38,644 nt of DNA from Methylibium sp031393925 (GTDB lineage Bacteria; Pseudomonadota; Gammaproteobacteria; Burkholderiales; Burkholderiaceae_C): assembly GCF_031393925.1 (NCBI RefSeq), contig NZ_JANMWL010000227.1, forward strand, positions 1-38,644. Direction: 5' to 3'. The position numbers and the translations under genes were made by a program. Under the pieces are notes generated by a model that was given only the letters and a program-made list of their open reading frames with translations, ran no database searches and was not told where the DNA came from. Shown here one piece after another: positions 7,108 to 14,397 of the stretch (position 1 is the first letter of the stretch; each line of letters starts with the position of its first letter).

Positions 7108-8004
7108 ATGCAGCCTGACAGCGCCGCCGCCATCGACCTGTTCCTTGACGCCCTGTGGATCGAGGACGGTCTGGCGGCCAACACCTTGGCCGCCTACCGC
7201 CGCGACCTGAGCTTGTATGCCCAGTGGCTGGGCGCGGCATGCGGCAAGTCGCTCGACGCCAGCAGCGAGAGTGATTTGCGCGGCTATGCCATTGCCCGCC
7301 ATGCGGCGACGCGAGCGACCAGTTCGAACCGGCGCCTGACCGTGTTCAAGCGCTATTTCCGCTGGGCGTTGCGCGAGCACCGGCTGCTGGCCGACCCGAC
7401 CTTGAAGCTGCTGTCGGCCAAGCAGCCGCTGCGCGTGCCCAAGACGCTGAGTGAAGCGCAGGTCGAGGCGCTGCTGGCCGCGCCCGACACCGCGACGCCG
7501 CTCGGCCTGCGCGACCGCGCGATGCTCGAGCTGATGTATGCGAGCGGCCTGCGCGTGAGCGAACTGGTGGGGCTGAAGACGGTACACATCGGCTTCTCGG
7601 AAAGCGCGTTGCGCGCCACCGGCAAGGGTGCGAAGGAGCGGTTGGTGCCGTTCGGCGAAGAAGCGCACGGCTGGTTGATGCGCTACCTCGCAGAGGCGCG
7701 CGCGGCGATCCTGGGCGGGCAGGCCAGCGACGCGCTGTTCGTCACCGCACGCGGCGCGGCGATGTCGCGCCAGGGCTTCTGGCACCTGATCAAGAAACAT
7801 GCACGCGCGGCCGAGGTGGCGGTGCCGCTGTCACCGCACACGCTGCGCCACGCCTTCGCGACGCACCTGCTCAACCACGGCGCCGACCTGCGCGTGGTGC
7901 AGATGCTGCTCGGCCACGCCGATATCTCCACCACGCAAATCTACACCCACGTGGCGCGCGAGCGGCTCAAGCAACTGCATGCGCGACACCACCCGCGCGG
8001 CTGA
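7108..8004 (+). CDS. xerD: Site-specific tyrosine recombinase XerD
   Basis: XerD works with XerC at the dif site to resolve chromosome dimers, activated by FtsK at the septum. The ATG at 7108 gives 298 residues, the length of E. coli XerD, with the nucleophile at the same number, Y279 (TTQIYTHV). The SAM-like N-terminal domain begins GLAANTLAAYRRDL. The catalytic set is R149 (GLRVSEL), the Lys of GKGAKERLVPF, HTLRHAFATHLL (His and Arg) and the His of LLGHADIS. It is XerD rather than XerC by its N-terminal segment and length. It is transcribed away from the AEC gene; the PAP2 gene follows 84 nt later. Confidence 0.95.
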   Translation: MQPDSAAAIDLFLDALWIEDGLAANTLAAYRRDLSLYAQWLGAACGKSLDASSESDLRGYAIARHAATRATSSNRRLTVFKRYFRWALREHRLLADPTLKLLSAKQPLRVPKTLSEAQVEALLAAPDTATPLGLRDRAMLELMYASGLRVSELVGLKTVHIGFSESALRATGKGAKERLVPFGEEAHGWLMRYLAEARAAILGGQASDALFVTARGAAMSRQGFWHLIKKHARAAEVAVPLSPHTLRHAFATHLLNHGADLRVVQMLLGHADISTTQIYTHVARERLKQLHARHHPRG

Positions 8005-8006
8005 GG

Positions 8007-8048
8007 TCGAGCCCTCACGCTCGCTGCGTGTACTGCCGACGGGCTCGA
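8007..8048 (+). terminator. Composite hairpin after xerD
   Basis: An outer 8-bp stem (TCGAGCCC with GGGCTCGA) encloses an inner 5-bp hairpin (CACGC-TCGCT-GCGTG). No T tract follows, so termination is uncertain; it could also stabilise the xerD mRNA end. Confidence 0.3.
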
Positions 8049-8088
8049 GTCGACCGGCCGGTGCGCGCGCGCCACGTTAAGCTGAGGC

Positions 8089-8787
8089 ATGACTTCTGCG
8101 CGCTCGTCCTGCGCCAGCGACTGGCGCCAGCGCATCGGCCGGCGCCTGCGCACCGTGCCGATCACCAAGGCAAGCGGCACGACGCTGGGCATCGGTGCCT
8201 TCTTCGTGGCCTATTTCTGGACGCTGCATCACCCGCTGTTCGCCGTCATCACCATGCCGCTGACGGCGCCGGACCGCTGGATCGGATTCGTGCCCCAGGC
8301 GCTGCCGCTGTACGCGTCGCTGTGGCTGTACGTCTCGCTTGCACCCGCGCTGCTGGCCGACCGCCGTGAGCTGCTCAGCTTTGGCCTGGGCGCGTTGGTG
8401 CTCAGCCTCGTCGGCCTGGGCATCTTCATGCTGTGGCCGACGGCGGTGCCGGCGCTCGAGATCGATTGGTCGCGGCACGCCGCCTTCGTGTTCCTCAAGC
8501 AGGTGGATATGGCCGGCAACGCCTGCCCGTCCTTGCATGCGGCCTTCGCGGTGTTCGCGGCGCTCTGGATCGACCGCGTGCTTCGCGACGTGAACGCGCC
8601 GCGGGCACTGCGCGGGCTCGACTGGCTGTGGTGCGCTGGCATCCTCTACTCGACCTTGGCGGTGCGCCAGCATGTCGCGCTCGACGTGTTGGCCGGGGCG
8701 CTGCTCGGCGCCGTGGTGGGCGGCGCCAACCTGCGCTGGCGCGGTGTAGCGGTGCCCGCCGCGGCGCGCGGTGCGACGCTCGCCTGA
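8089..8787 (+). CDS. PAP2-superfamily membrane phosphatase
   Basis: A 232-residue membrane protein with about six hydrophobic segments. The PAP2 signatures are CPSLHAAFA (PSGH motif, with Leu for Gly) and VRQHVALDVLAGALLG, which holds the catalytic His and the Asp of the last motif; the canonical KxxxxxxRP motif is not evident. This layout resembles the inositolphosphotransferase/AUR1-like branch of the PAP2 superfamily. Likely substrates are lipid phosphates or phospholipid headgroups at the periplasmic face, which is inference. The start ATG at 8089 has only a close-set GAGG. It is convergent with the DUF455 gene. Confidence 0.8.
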   Translation: MTSARSSCASDWRQRIGRRLRTVPITKASGTTLGIGAFFVAYFWTLHHPLFAVITMPLTAPDRWIGFVPQALPLYASLWLYVSLAPALLADRRELLSFGLGALVLSLVGLGIFMLWPTAVPALEIDWSRHAAFVFLKQVDMAGNACPSLHAAFAVFAALWIDRVLRDVNAPRALRGLDWLWCAGILYSTLAVRQHVALDVLAGALLGAVVGGANLRWRGVAVPAAARGATLA

Positions 8788-8802
8788 GCGACCGGCTCAC
8801 TC

Positions 8803-8858
8803 GCAACCGCAACCGCAACCGCAACCGCAACCGCAACCGCAACCGCAACCGCAACCGC
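8803..8858. repeat. Hexanucleotide tandem repeat (GCAACC)9
   Basis: Nine perfect GCAACC units (8803-8856) plus GC lie between the stop of the PAP2 gene and the stop of the DUF455 gene. On the other strand it reads GGTTGC. It is non-coding in both flanking genes and sits where two convergent transcripts meet. Perfect repeats of this length can gain or lose units by slippage. Confidence 0.97.
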
Positions 8859-8872
8859 GGCCCGGGCGGCTG

Positions 8873-9685
8873 TCAAGCGCCCAGCAGTGCCAGTTCTTCC
8901 GCGCTGAAACCGGCCGCTTCGCGCGCGCTTAGGTTGAACGGCGGGCGCGGCCGTGGCGCCTCGTAGCGTGCCGCCAGTTCCGGGTAGAGCGCCACCGGGT
9001 CGAGGCCGCCCCGTTCGCACAGCCAGCGATACCAGCGGTTGCCGATGGCCACGTGGCCGATCTCGTCGCGCAGGATGATTTCCAGGATCTCCACGGCGCG
9101 CGCATCGCCCGCACTGCCGAGCTTGCGCTGCAGCGGCGGCGTGGCGTCGAGGCCGCGCGCTTCCAGGGTGCGAGGCACCAACGCCATGCGAGCAAGCGGG
9201 TCGTGCGCGGTGCGCGCCGTCATCGTCCACAGGCCGTCGTGCGCGTCGAAATCGCCGTAATCGTGGCCGAGCCCGAGCAGGTGTTCGCGCAGCAGCGTGA
9301 AGTGGTGCGCCTCTTCCGCGGCCACCTGGAGCCAGTCGCGGTAATAGGCGCTCGGAAGACCCGGGAAGCGCCACAACGCGTCGAGTGCCAGGTTGATGGC
9401 ATTGAACTCGATGTGCGCAATGGCGTGCAGCAGTGCGGCACGGCCTTTGACCGTGGCAAGGCTGCGTTGCGGCACGCGCAGGGCAGGCATTAACAGCGGC
9501 CGCTGCGGACGCCCGGGCAGCGGAGCGCTCGGCCTCAGGACGACGGCGGCGTCAAGGCTGAGGCAGTCGCGTGCCGCGAAGAGGGCGCGGGTGCCGCAGG
9601 CCTTGGCCTGTGGGTCGCTTTGTTCCAGCAGCGCGAGCGCGGCGCGCCGCAGCTCGGCGGGGTGGGGCGGGGCGGCGGGCTGCAT
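8873..9685 (-). CDS. DUF455 ferritin-like protein
   Basis: This 270-residue protein belongs to the DUF455 ferritin-like family, predicted four-helix-bundle diiron proteins of unknown function. Candidate metal ligands are the Glu and His of AIAHIEFNAINLALD, the E-x-x-H of AAEEAHHFTLL, and the Glu and His of LRDEIGHVAIGNRWYRWL. I choose ATG 9685 (MQPAAPPHP); an in-frame ATG at 9718 would overlap the divergent carbonic anhydrase gene and cross its promoter. A GATAAT box (9693-9698, minus strand) ends 7 nt before ATG 9685, so the mRNA may be leaderless. Confidence 0.85.
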   Translation of the reverse strand: MQPAAPPHPAELRRAALALLEQSDPQAKACGTRALFAARDCLSLDAAVVLRPSAPLPGRPQRPLLMPALRVPQRSLATVKGRAALLHAIAHIEFNAINLALDALWRFPGLPSAYYRDWLQVAAEEAHHFTLLREHLLGLGHDYGDFDAHDGLWTMTARTAHDPLARMALVPRTLEARGLDATPPLQRKLGSAGDARAVEILEIILRDEIGHVAIGNRWYRWLCERGGLDPVALYPELAARYEAPRPRPPFNLSAREAAGFSAEELALLGA

Positions 9686-9688
9686 CCG

Positions 9689-9698
9689 TAAAATTATC
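9689..9698. promoter_or_regulatory. Overlapping divergent -10 boxes (DUF455 gene and carbonic anhydrase)
   Basis: TAAAAT (9689-9694, plus) serves the carbonic anhydrase gene and GATAAT (9698-9693, minus) serves the DUF455 gene; they share two base pairs. The plus transcript would have a short leader with GGAG 6 nt before ATG 9717; the minus transcript would be leaderless. Confidence 0.45.
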
Positions 9699-9716
9699 GC
9701 TTTGACGGAGTTCGAC

Positions 9717-10241
9717 ATGGCCCTGTTTCAGCTGGACGATCGCGTGCCTCGAGTTCACGAGAGTGCCTATGTGGCCGAAAGCGCCGAGCTGATCGGCTCG
9801 GTGGTGATCGGCGAGGGCGTGAGCGTCTGGTCCAACGTGACGATGCGCGGCGACAACGAGCCGATCACCATCGGGCGCAATTCCAACGTGCAGGAAGGCA
9901 GCGTGCTGCACACCGACATGGGCTCGCCGCTGGTGGTGGGCGAGGGCGTCACGGTCGGTCACCAAGCCATGCTGCATGGCTGCACGGTGGGCGACGGCGC
10001 GTTGATCGGCATCGGTGCAGTGGTCTTGAACGGTGCGCGCATCGGTCGCAATTGCCTGGTGGCCGCGGGGGCGCTGGTGACCGAGAACAAGGTCTTCGAG
10101 GACGGCATGCTGATCCTGGGCAGCCCCGCCAAGGCGGTTCGTGCGCTGACGCCAGATGACATCGCACGGCAGCAGCGAGGCGCTGCGTCATATGTGGAGC
10201 GTGGACAGCGCTTCAAGACCGCGCTGAGGCGCATCGTTTGA
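9717..10241 (+). CDS. Gamma-class carbonic anhydrase family protein (YrdA/PaaY-like)
   Basis: This 174-residue left-handed beta-helix protein contains repeated hexapeptides such as IGEGVS, VVGEGV, VGDGAL and IGRNCL. The three zinc histidines of the gamma-carbonic anhydrase family are present: H65 (VLHTD), H82 and H87 (GHQAMLHGC). Members form trimers with the metal between subunits; some hydrate CO2, others are thioesterases or of unknown role. GGAG lies 6 nt before ATG 9717, which fixes the start. hslO follows at once. Confidence 0.92.
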   Translation: MALFQLDDRVPRVHESAYVAESAELIGSVVIGEGVSVWSNVTMRGDNEPITIGRNSNVQEGSVLHTDMGSPLVVGEGVTVGHQAMLHGCTVGDGALIGIGAVVLNGARIGRNCLVAAGALVTENKVFEDGMLILGSPAKAVRALTPDDIARQQRGAASYVERGQRFKTALRRIV

Positions 10242-10264
10242 ACGCTCGCGACAATCCATCCACG

Positions 10265-11233
10265 ATGAGCGAACTGCATAAATTCATGTTTGAACGCATG
10301 CCGGTGCGCGGCATGCTGGTGCGCCTGACCGACGCGTGGACCGACCTGCTGGCACGTCGCGCAAGCACCGGGGCTTACCCCGAGCCGGTGCGCATGCTGC
10401 TCGGTGAGATGGCGGCGGCCGGGGTGCTGATGCAGGCCAGTCTGAAATTCGAGGGCGCACTCGTGCTGCAGATTTCCGGCGACGGGCCGGTCAGGCTTGC
10501 GGTGGCCGAGATCCAGTCCGACCTGTCGCTGCGCGCCACCGCCACGGTGGTGGGCGAGGTCGCTGCGGGTGCGCGCCTGGAGGCGATGGTCAACGTCGGC
10601 GGCAAGGGGCGCTGTGCGATCACGCTCGACCCGAAACAGCGTTTTCCCGGCCAACAGCCCTACCAAGGTGTGGTACCGCTGCACGGCGACCGGCGCGAAC
10701 CGCTGCAGCGCCTGTCGGACGTGCTGGAGCACTACATGCTGCAGTCCGAGCAGCTCGACACGCGGCTCATCCTGGCGGCCAACGACCAGCTCGCCGCCGG
10801 GCTCTTGATCCAGCGCATGCCGGTGCAGGGCGAGGGCAACCTCGGGGCCCGACGCAACGAGGACGAGATCGGCGTGAACGAGGCCTACAACCGCATCGCC
10901 CACCTGAGTGCGACCTTGAACGCAGGCGAACTGCTGACGCAGGACGCCGACACCCTCTTGCATCGCCTGTTCTGGCAAGAGCCCCTGCACCGCTTCGAGC
11001 CGCTCACCGGCAGCGCGGGCCCGCGCGTCCTCTGCCGCTGCTCGCGCGAGCGCGTGGCACGCATGCTGCAGGGGCTGGGCCGCGAGGAGTTCGACGGGCT
11101 GATTGCCGAGCGGGGTCTGGCCGAGGTGGCCTGCGAGTTCTGCGGCACGCAGTACCGTTTCGACGCGGTCGACGGCGGCGAGGTGTTCACCGCGACGATC
11201 GACCAGCCGCCGGCCTCGCGCGCGGTGCAGTGA
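10265..11233 (+). CDS. hslO: Redox-regulated chaperone Hsp33
   Basis: Hsp33 is a holdase activated by oxidative unfolding. The C-terminal redox switch is clear: CRCSRERV followed by CEFCGTQY, whose four cysteines bind zinc when reduced. The N-terminal part opens with the conserved LHKFMFERMPVRGMLVRL. The ATG at 10265 gives 322 residues and the usual family N-terminus. A TTG at 10238, overlapping the upstream stop (TTGA) and preceded by GAGG, would add nine residues and cannot be excluded. It is co-directional with the carbonic anhydrase gene. Confidence 0.93.
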   Translation: MSELHKFMFERMPVRGMLVRLTDAWTDLLARRASTGAYPEPVRMLLGEMAAAGVLMQASLKFEGALVLQISGDGPVRLAVAEIQSDLSLRATATVVGEVAAGARLEAMVNVGGKGRCAITLDPKQRFPGQQPYQGVVPLHGDRREPLQRLSDVLEHYMLQSEQLDTRLILAANDQLAAGLLIQRMPVQGEGNLGARRNEDEIGVNEAYNRIAHLSATLNAGELLTQDADTLLHRLFWQEPLHRFEPLTGSAGPRVLCRCSRERVARMLQGLGREEFDGLIAERGLAEVACEFCGTQYRFDAVDGGEVFTATIDQPPASRAVQ

Positions 11234-11242
11234 GCCTTGGAG

Positions 11243-11264
11243 CCGGGGCGCGGCGTCGCCCCGG
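11243..11264 (+). terminator. GC-rich hairpin after hslO
   Basis: CCGGGGCG and CGCCCCGG form a perfect 8-bp stem with loop CGGCGT, 10 nt after the hslO stop. No T tract follows, so it is a weak terminator candidate. Confidence 0.4.
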
Positions 11265-11290
11265 TGCTAAAGTCGCGCGGCTCCAAAGAT

Positions 11291-11420
11291 CCTTCCCGTC
11301 CCCTTTTCTGGTTCACTTGAACAAGCGAAGGCGGGTCGCAATCCGCCAACCGGTCCAGCCGTGTCGCGGAAGGTTTATCCAACCAGCCAACGCCCTGTAT
11401 GCCAGGGCCAAAGGTGAGCG
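11291..11420 (+). ncRNA. Structured sucA 5' leader (candidate sucA RNA motif)
   Basis: A conserved RNA structure called the sucA motif is known in 5' leaders of sucA in Burkholderiales; location and order match here. Visible pairings are GGCGG (11330-11334) with CCGCC (11343-11347), GGTT (11372-11375) with AACC (11381-11384), and GCCCTG (11392-11397) with CAGGGC (11403-11408, loop TATGC) directly before the Shine-Dalgarno AAGGTGAG. A long-range pairing CCTTCC (11291-11296) with GGAAGG (11368-11373) could close the whole domain but competes with the GGTT stem. I paired these by eye and did not run a covariance model, so the outer limits are approximate. Confidence 0.6.
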
Positions 11421-11423
11421 AAG

Positions 11424-14282
11424 ATGATGCAGCAGTACCGCTCTAACTCGTACCTGTTCGGGGGCAACGCGCCCTATGTCGAAGAGTTGTACGAGGCCTA
11501 CCTCGACAACCCCGCATCGGTGCCCGACAAGTGGCGTGCGTATTTCGACGCGCTGCAAAACGTGCCGGCCGGTGACGGCTCCGATTCGCGCGACGTGGCG
11601 CATGCGCCGGTGGTCGAATCGTTCGCGCAGCGCGCCAAGTCCAATGCCTTCGCCGTCAAGGCCAGTGCCGCCGAACTGGCGGTTGCGCGCAAGCAGGTTC
11701 ACGTCCAGTCGCTGATCGCCGCCTACCGATCGCTGGGCGCACGCTGGGCCGACCTGGACCCCTTGAAGCGCGCCGAGCGACCGCGCATCCCGGAGCTGGA
11801 GCCGGCGTTCTACGACCTGAGCGAGTCCGACATGGACATCACGTTCAGTGCCACCAACACTTATTTCACCACCGCCGAGCAGCAGACCCTGCGCGAGATC
11901 CTGCAGGCACTGCGCGAAACCTATTGCGGCAGCATCGGCGCGGAGTTCATGCACATCACCGAGCCGGCCGAGAAGCGCTGGTGGCAAGAGAAGCTCGAGC
12001 GCATCCGCGCCAAGCCCAGCTTCAGCGCCGACGGCAAATTGCAGATCCTCGACCGCCTCACCGCCGCCGAAGGCCTCGAGCGCTACCTGCACACCAAGTA
12101 CGTCGGCCAGAAGCGCTTCTCGCTCGAAGGCAGCGAAAGCTTCATCGCGTCGATGGACGAAGTGGTGCAGCGCGGCGGCGAGTCGGGTGTGCAGGAAATC
12201 GTCATCGGCATGGCGCACCGCGGCCGGCTCAACGTGCTGGTCAACACGCTCGGCAAGGCGCCCAAGGAGCTGTTCAGCGAGTTCGACCACACCGCCAAGG
12301 AAGACCTGCCGGCCGGAGACGTGAAGTACCACCAGGGCTTCTCGAGCGACGTTCCCACGCCCGGCGGTCCGGTCCACCTGAGCCTGTCGTTCAATCCCTC
12401 GCACCTGGAGATCGTCAACCCGGTGGTCGAAGGCTCGGTCAAGGCGCGCCTTGACCGCCGCGGCGACAAGGAGGGCGGCCAGGTGCTGCCGGTGCTGGTG
12501 CATGGTGACGCCGCCTTCGCCGGCCAGGGCGTGGTGATGGAGACGCTGGCGCTGGCTCAGACGCGCGGCTACTACACCGGCGGCACCTTGCACATCGTCA
12601 TCAACAACCAGATCGGCTTCACCACCAGCGACCCGCGCGACTCGCGCTCGACGCTCTATTGCACCGACGTGGTCAAGATGATCGAAGCGCCGGTGTTGCA
12701 CGTGAACGGCGACGACCCAGAGGCGGTGGTTCTCTGTACCCAGCTGGCGCTCGACTACCGCCAGCAGTTCAAGAAGGACGTGGTGGTCGACATCATCTGC
12801 TTCAGGAAACTCGGCCACAACGAGCAGGACACGCCGGCACTGACCCAGCCGCTCATGTACAAGAAGATCGCGGCCCACCCCGGCACGCGCAAGCTCTACG
12901 CCGACAAGCTGGTGGCCCAGGGCACGATGAAGCCCGACGAGCCGGACGCGATGATCAAGTCCTTTCGCGCCGCCATGGATTCGGGCAAGCACACGGTCGA
13001 TCCGGTGCTCACCGACTACAAGAGAAAGTACGCGGTCGACTGGTCGCCGTATCTGAACAAGAAGTGGACCGACGCGGCCGACACCGCGTTGCCGTTGGCC
13101 GAGATCAGGCGTCTGTCGGAGCGGCTGACGACGGTGCCCAAGAACTTCAAGATCCACACGCTGGTCGAGAAGGTGCTGGCCGACCGCGCCGCCATGGGCC
13201 GCGGCGAGATCAATGTCGACTGGGGCATGGGCGAGCACCTGGCCTATGCCTCGCTGGTGGCCAGTGGCTACCCGATTCGGCTGTCGGGCGAGGACTGCGG
13301 CCGCGGCACCTTCACGCACCGCCACGCGGTGCTGCACGACCAGAACCGCGAGCGCTGGGACGAAGGCACCTGGACGCCGCTGCAGCACGTGGCTGACGGC
13401 CAGGCGCCGTTCACGGTGATCGACTCCATCCTCTCCGAAGAGGCGGTGCTCGGTTTCGAGTACGGCTACGCGAGCGCCGACCCGAACACGCTGACGATCT
13501 GGGAGGCGCAGTTCGGCGACTTCGTCAACGGCGCGCAGGTGGTGATCGACCAGTTCATCGCCTCGGGCGAGGTCAAGTGGGGCCGCGCCAACGGCCTTAC
13601 CTTGCTGCTGCCGCACGGCTACGAAGGCCAGGGGCCGGAGCACAGCTCGGCGCGGCTGGAGCGCTTCATGCAGCTGTCGGCCGACAACAACATGCAGGTC
13701 TGCCAGCCCACTTCGGCCAGCCAGATCTTCCACCTGCTGCGCCGCCAGCAGGTGCGCATGTTCAGAAAGCCGCTGATCATCATGACGCCGAAGTCGCTGC
13801 TTCGGAACAAGGACGCCGGCTCGCCACTCTCGGAATTCACGCGCGGCGAATTCCGCACCGTGATCGCCGAGCAGAACGCCGAGATTCAGCCCGACAAGGT
13901 CAAGCGCATCATTGCCTGCAGCGGCAAGGTGTACTACGACCTCGTGAAGCGCCGCAACGAGAAGAAGAGCACCGATGTCGCGCTGTTGCGCATCGAGCAG
14001 CTCTACCCCTTCCCGCACAAGGCGTTCACGAGCGAGCTGAAGAAATATCCGAACGCGACCGAAATCGTCTGGTGCCAGGACGAGCCGCAGAACCAGGGTG
14101 CCTGGTTCTTCGTGCAGCACTACATCCACGAGAACATGGGCGAAGGCCAGAAGCTCGGCTATGCCGGGCGGCCGTTCTCGGCCTCGCCGGCAGTGGGCTA
14201 CGCGCACCTGCACCTCGAGCAGCAAAAGGCGCTGCTCGACCATGCCTACGGCAAGCTCAAGGGTTTCGTCCTCACCAAGTGA
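11424..14282 (+). CDS. sucA: 2-oxoglutarate dehydrogenase E1 component
   Basis: SucA is the thiamine-diphosphate-dependent decarboxylase of the 2-oxoglutarate dehydrogenase complex in the TCA cycle. The 952-residue protein begins with the E1o-specific segment YLFGGNAPYVEELYEAYL, then GMAHRGRLNVLVN, HGDAAFAGQGVVMETLAL and HIVINNQIGFTTSDP (cofactor and substrate region), FRKLGHNEQDTPALTQP, and the transketolase-like pyrimidine and C-terminal domains (from about residue 590). Length agrees with the family. AAGGTGA lies a few nt before ATG 11424; a second ATG is the next codon. It heads the sucA-sucB-lpdA operon behind a structured leader. Confidence 0.97.
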   Translation: MMQQYRSNSYLFGGNAPYVEELYEAYLDNPASVPDKWRAYFDALQNVPAGDGSDSRDVAHAPVVESFAQRAKSNAFAVKASAAELAVARKQVHVQSLIAAYRSLGARWADLDPLKRAERPRIPELEPAFYDLSESDMDITFSATNTYFTTAEQQTLREILQALRETYCGSIGAEFMHITEPAEKRWWQEKLERIRAKPSFSADGKLQILDRLTAAEGLERYLHTKYVGQKRFSLEGSESFIASMDEVVQRGGESGVQEIVIGMAHRGRLNVLVNTLGKAPKELFSEFDHTAKEDLPAGDVKYHQGFSSDVPTPGGPVHLSLSFNPSHLEIVNPVVEGSVKARLDRRGDKEGGQVLPVLVHGDAAFAGQGVVMETLALAQTRGYYTGGTLHIVINNQIGFTTSDPRDSRSTLYCTDVVKMIEAPVLHVNGDDPEAVVLCTQLALDYRQQFKKDVVVDIICFRKLGHNEQDTPALTQPLMYKKIAAHPGTRKLYADKLVAQGTMKPDEPDAMIKSFRAAMDSGKHTVDPVLTDYKRKYAVDWSPYLNKKWTDAADTALPLAEIRRLSERLTTVPKNFKIHTLVEKVLADRAAMGRGEINVDWGMGEHLAYASLVASGYPIRLSGEDCGRGTFTHRHAVLHDQNRERWDEGTWTPLQHVADGQAPFTVIDSILSEEAVLGFEYGYASADPNTLTIWEAQFGDFVNGAQVVIDQFIASGEVKWGRANGLTLLLPHGYEGQGPEHSSARLERFMQLSADNNMQVCQPTSASQIFHLLRRQQVRMFRKPLIIMTPKSLLRNKDAGSPLSEFTRGEFRTVIAEQNAEIQPDKVKRIIACSGKVYYDLVKRRNEKKSTDVALLRIEQLYPFPHKAFTSELKKYPNATEIVWCQDEPQNQGAWFFVQHYIHENMGEGQKLGYAGRPFSASPAVGYAHLHLEQQKALLDHAYGKLKGFVLTK

Positions 14283-14285
14283 CCT

Positions 14286-14312
14286 CATTGCGGACGTTTT
14301 CGCGCCGCAATG
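14286..14312 (+). promoter_or_regulatory. Intercistronic hairpin 1, sucA-sucB
   Basis: CATTGCGG and CCGCAATG form a perfect 8-bp stem just after the sucA stop, with an 11-nt loop that contains TTTT. It probably affects mRNA stability or partial termination; that role is inferred. Confidence 0.45.
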
Positions 14313-14323
14313 ACTCGCTGCTT

Positions 14324-14347
14324 GCAACCGACCCACAGGTCGGTTGC
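14324..14347 (+). promoter_or_regulatory. Intercistronic hairpin 2, sucA-sucB
   Basis: GCAACCGACC and GGTCGGTTGC form a perfect 10-bp stem with loop CACA. It lies 50 nt before the sucB ATG and is not followed by a T tract, so it is more likely a processing or stability element than a full terminator. Confidence 0.5.
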
Positions 14348-14397
14348 ACACCGCGAAGCCAGCGCGATGCGCCGTCCGCTCATCGAAGAAAGCATTC

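Noticed and set aside
8803..8858. Short CRISPR-like array
   Set aside because: The units are contiguous hexamers with no spacers; it is a simple tandem repeat.
11237..11273. sucA promoter from TTGGAG and TAAAGT
   Set aside because: The spacing is 25 bp, too long for a sigma-70 promoter, and the boxes match poorly.
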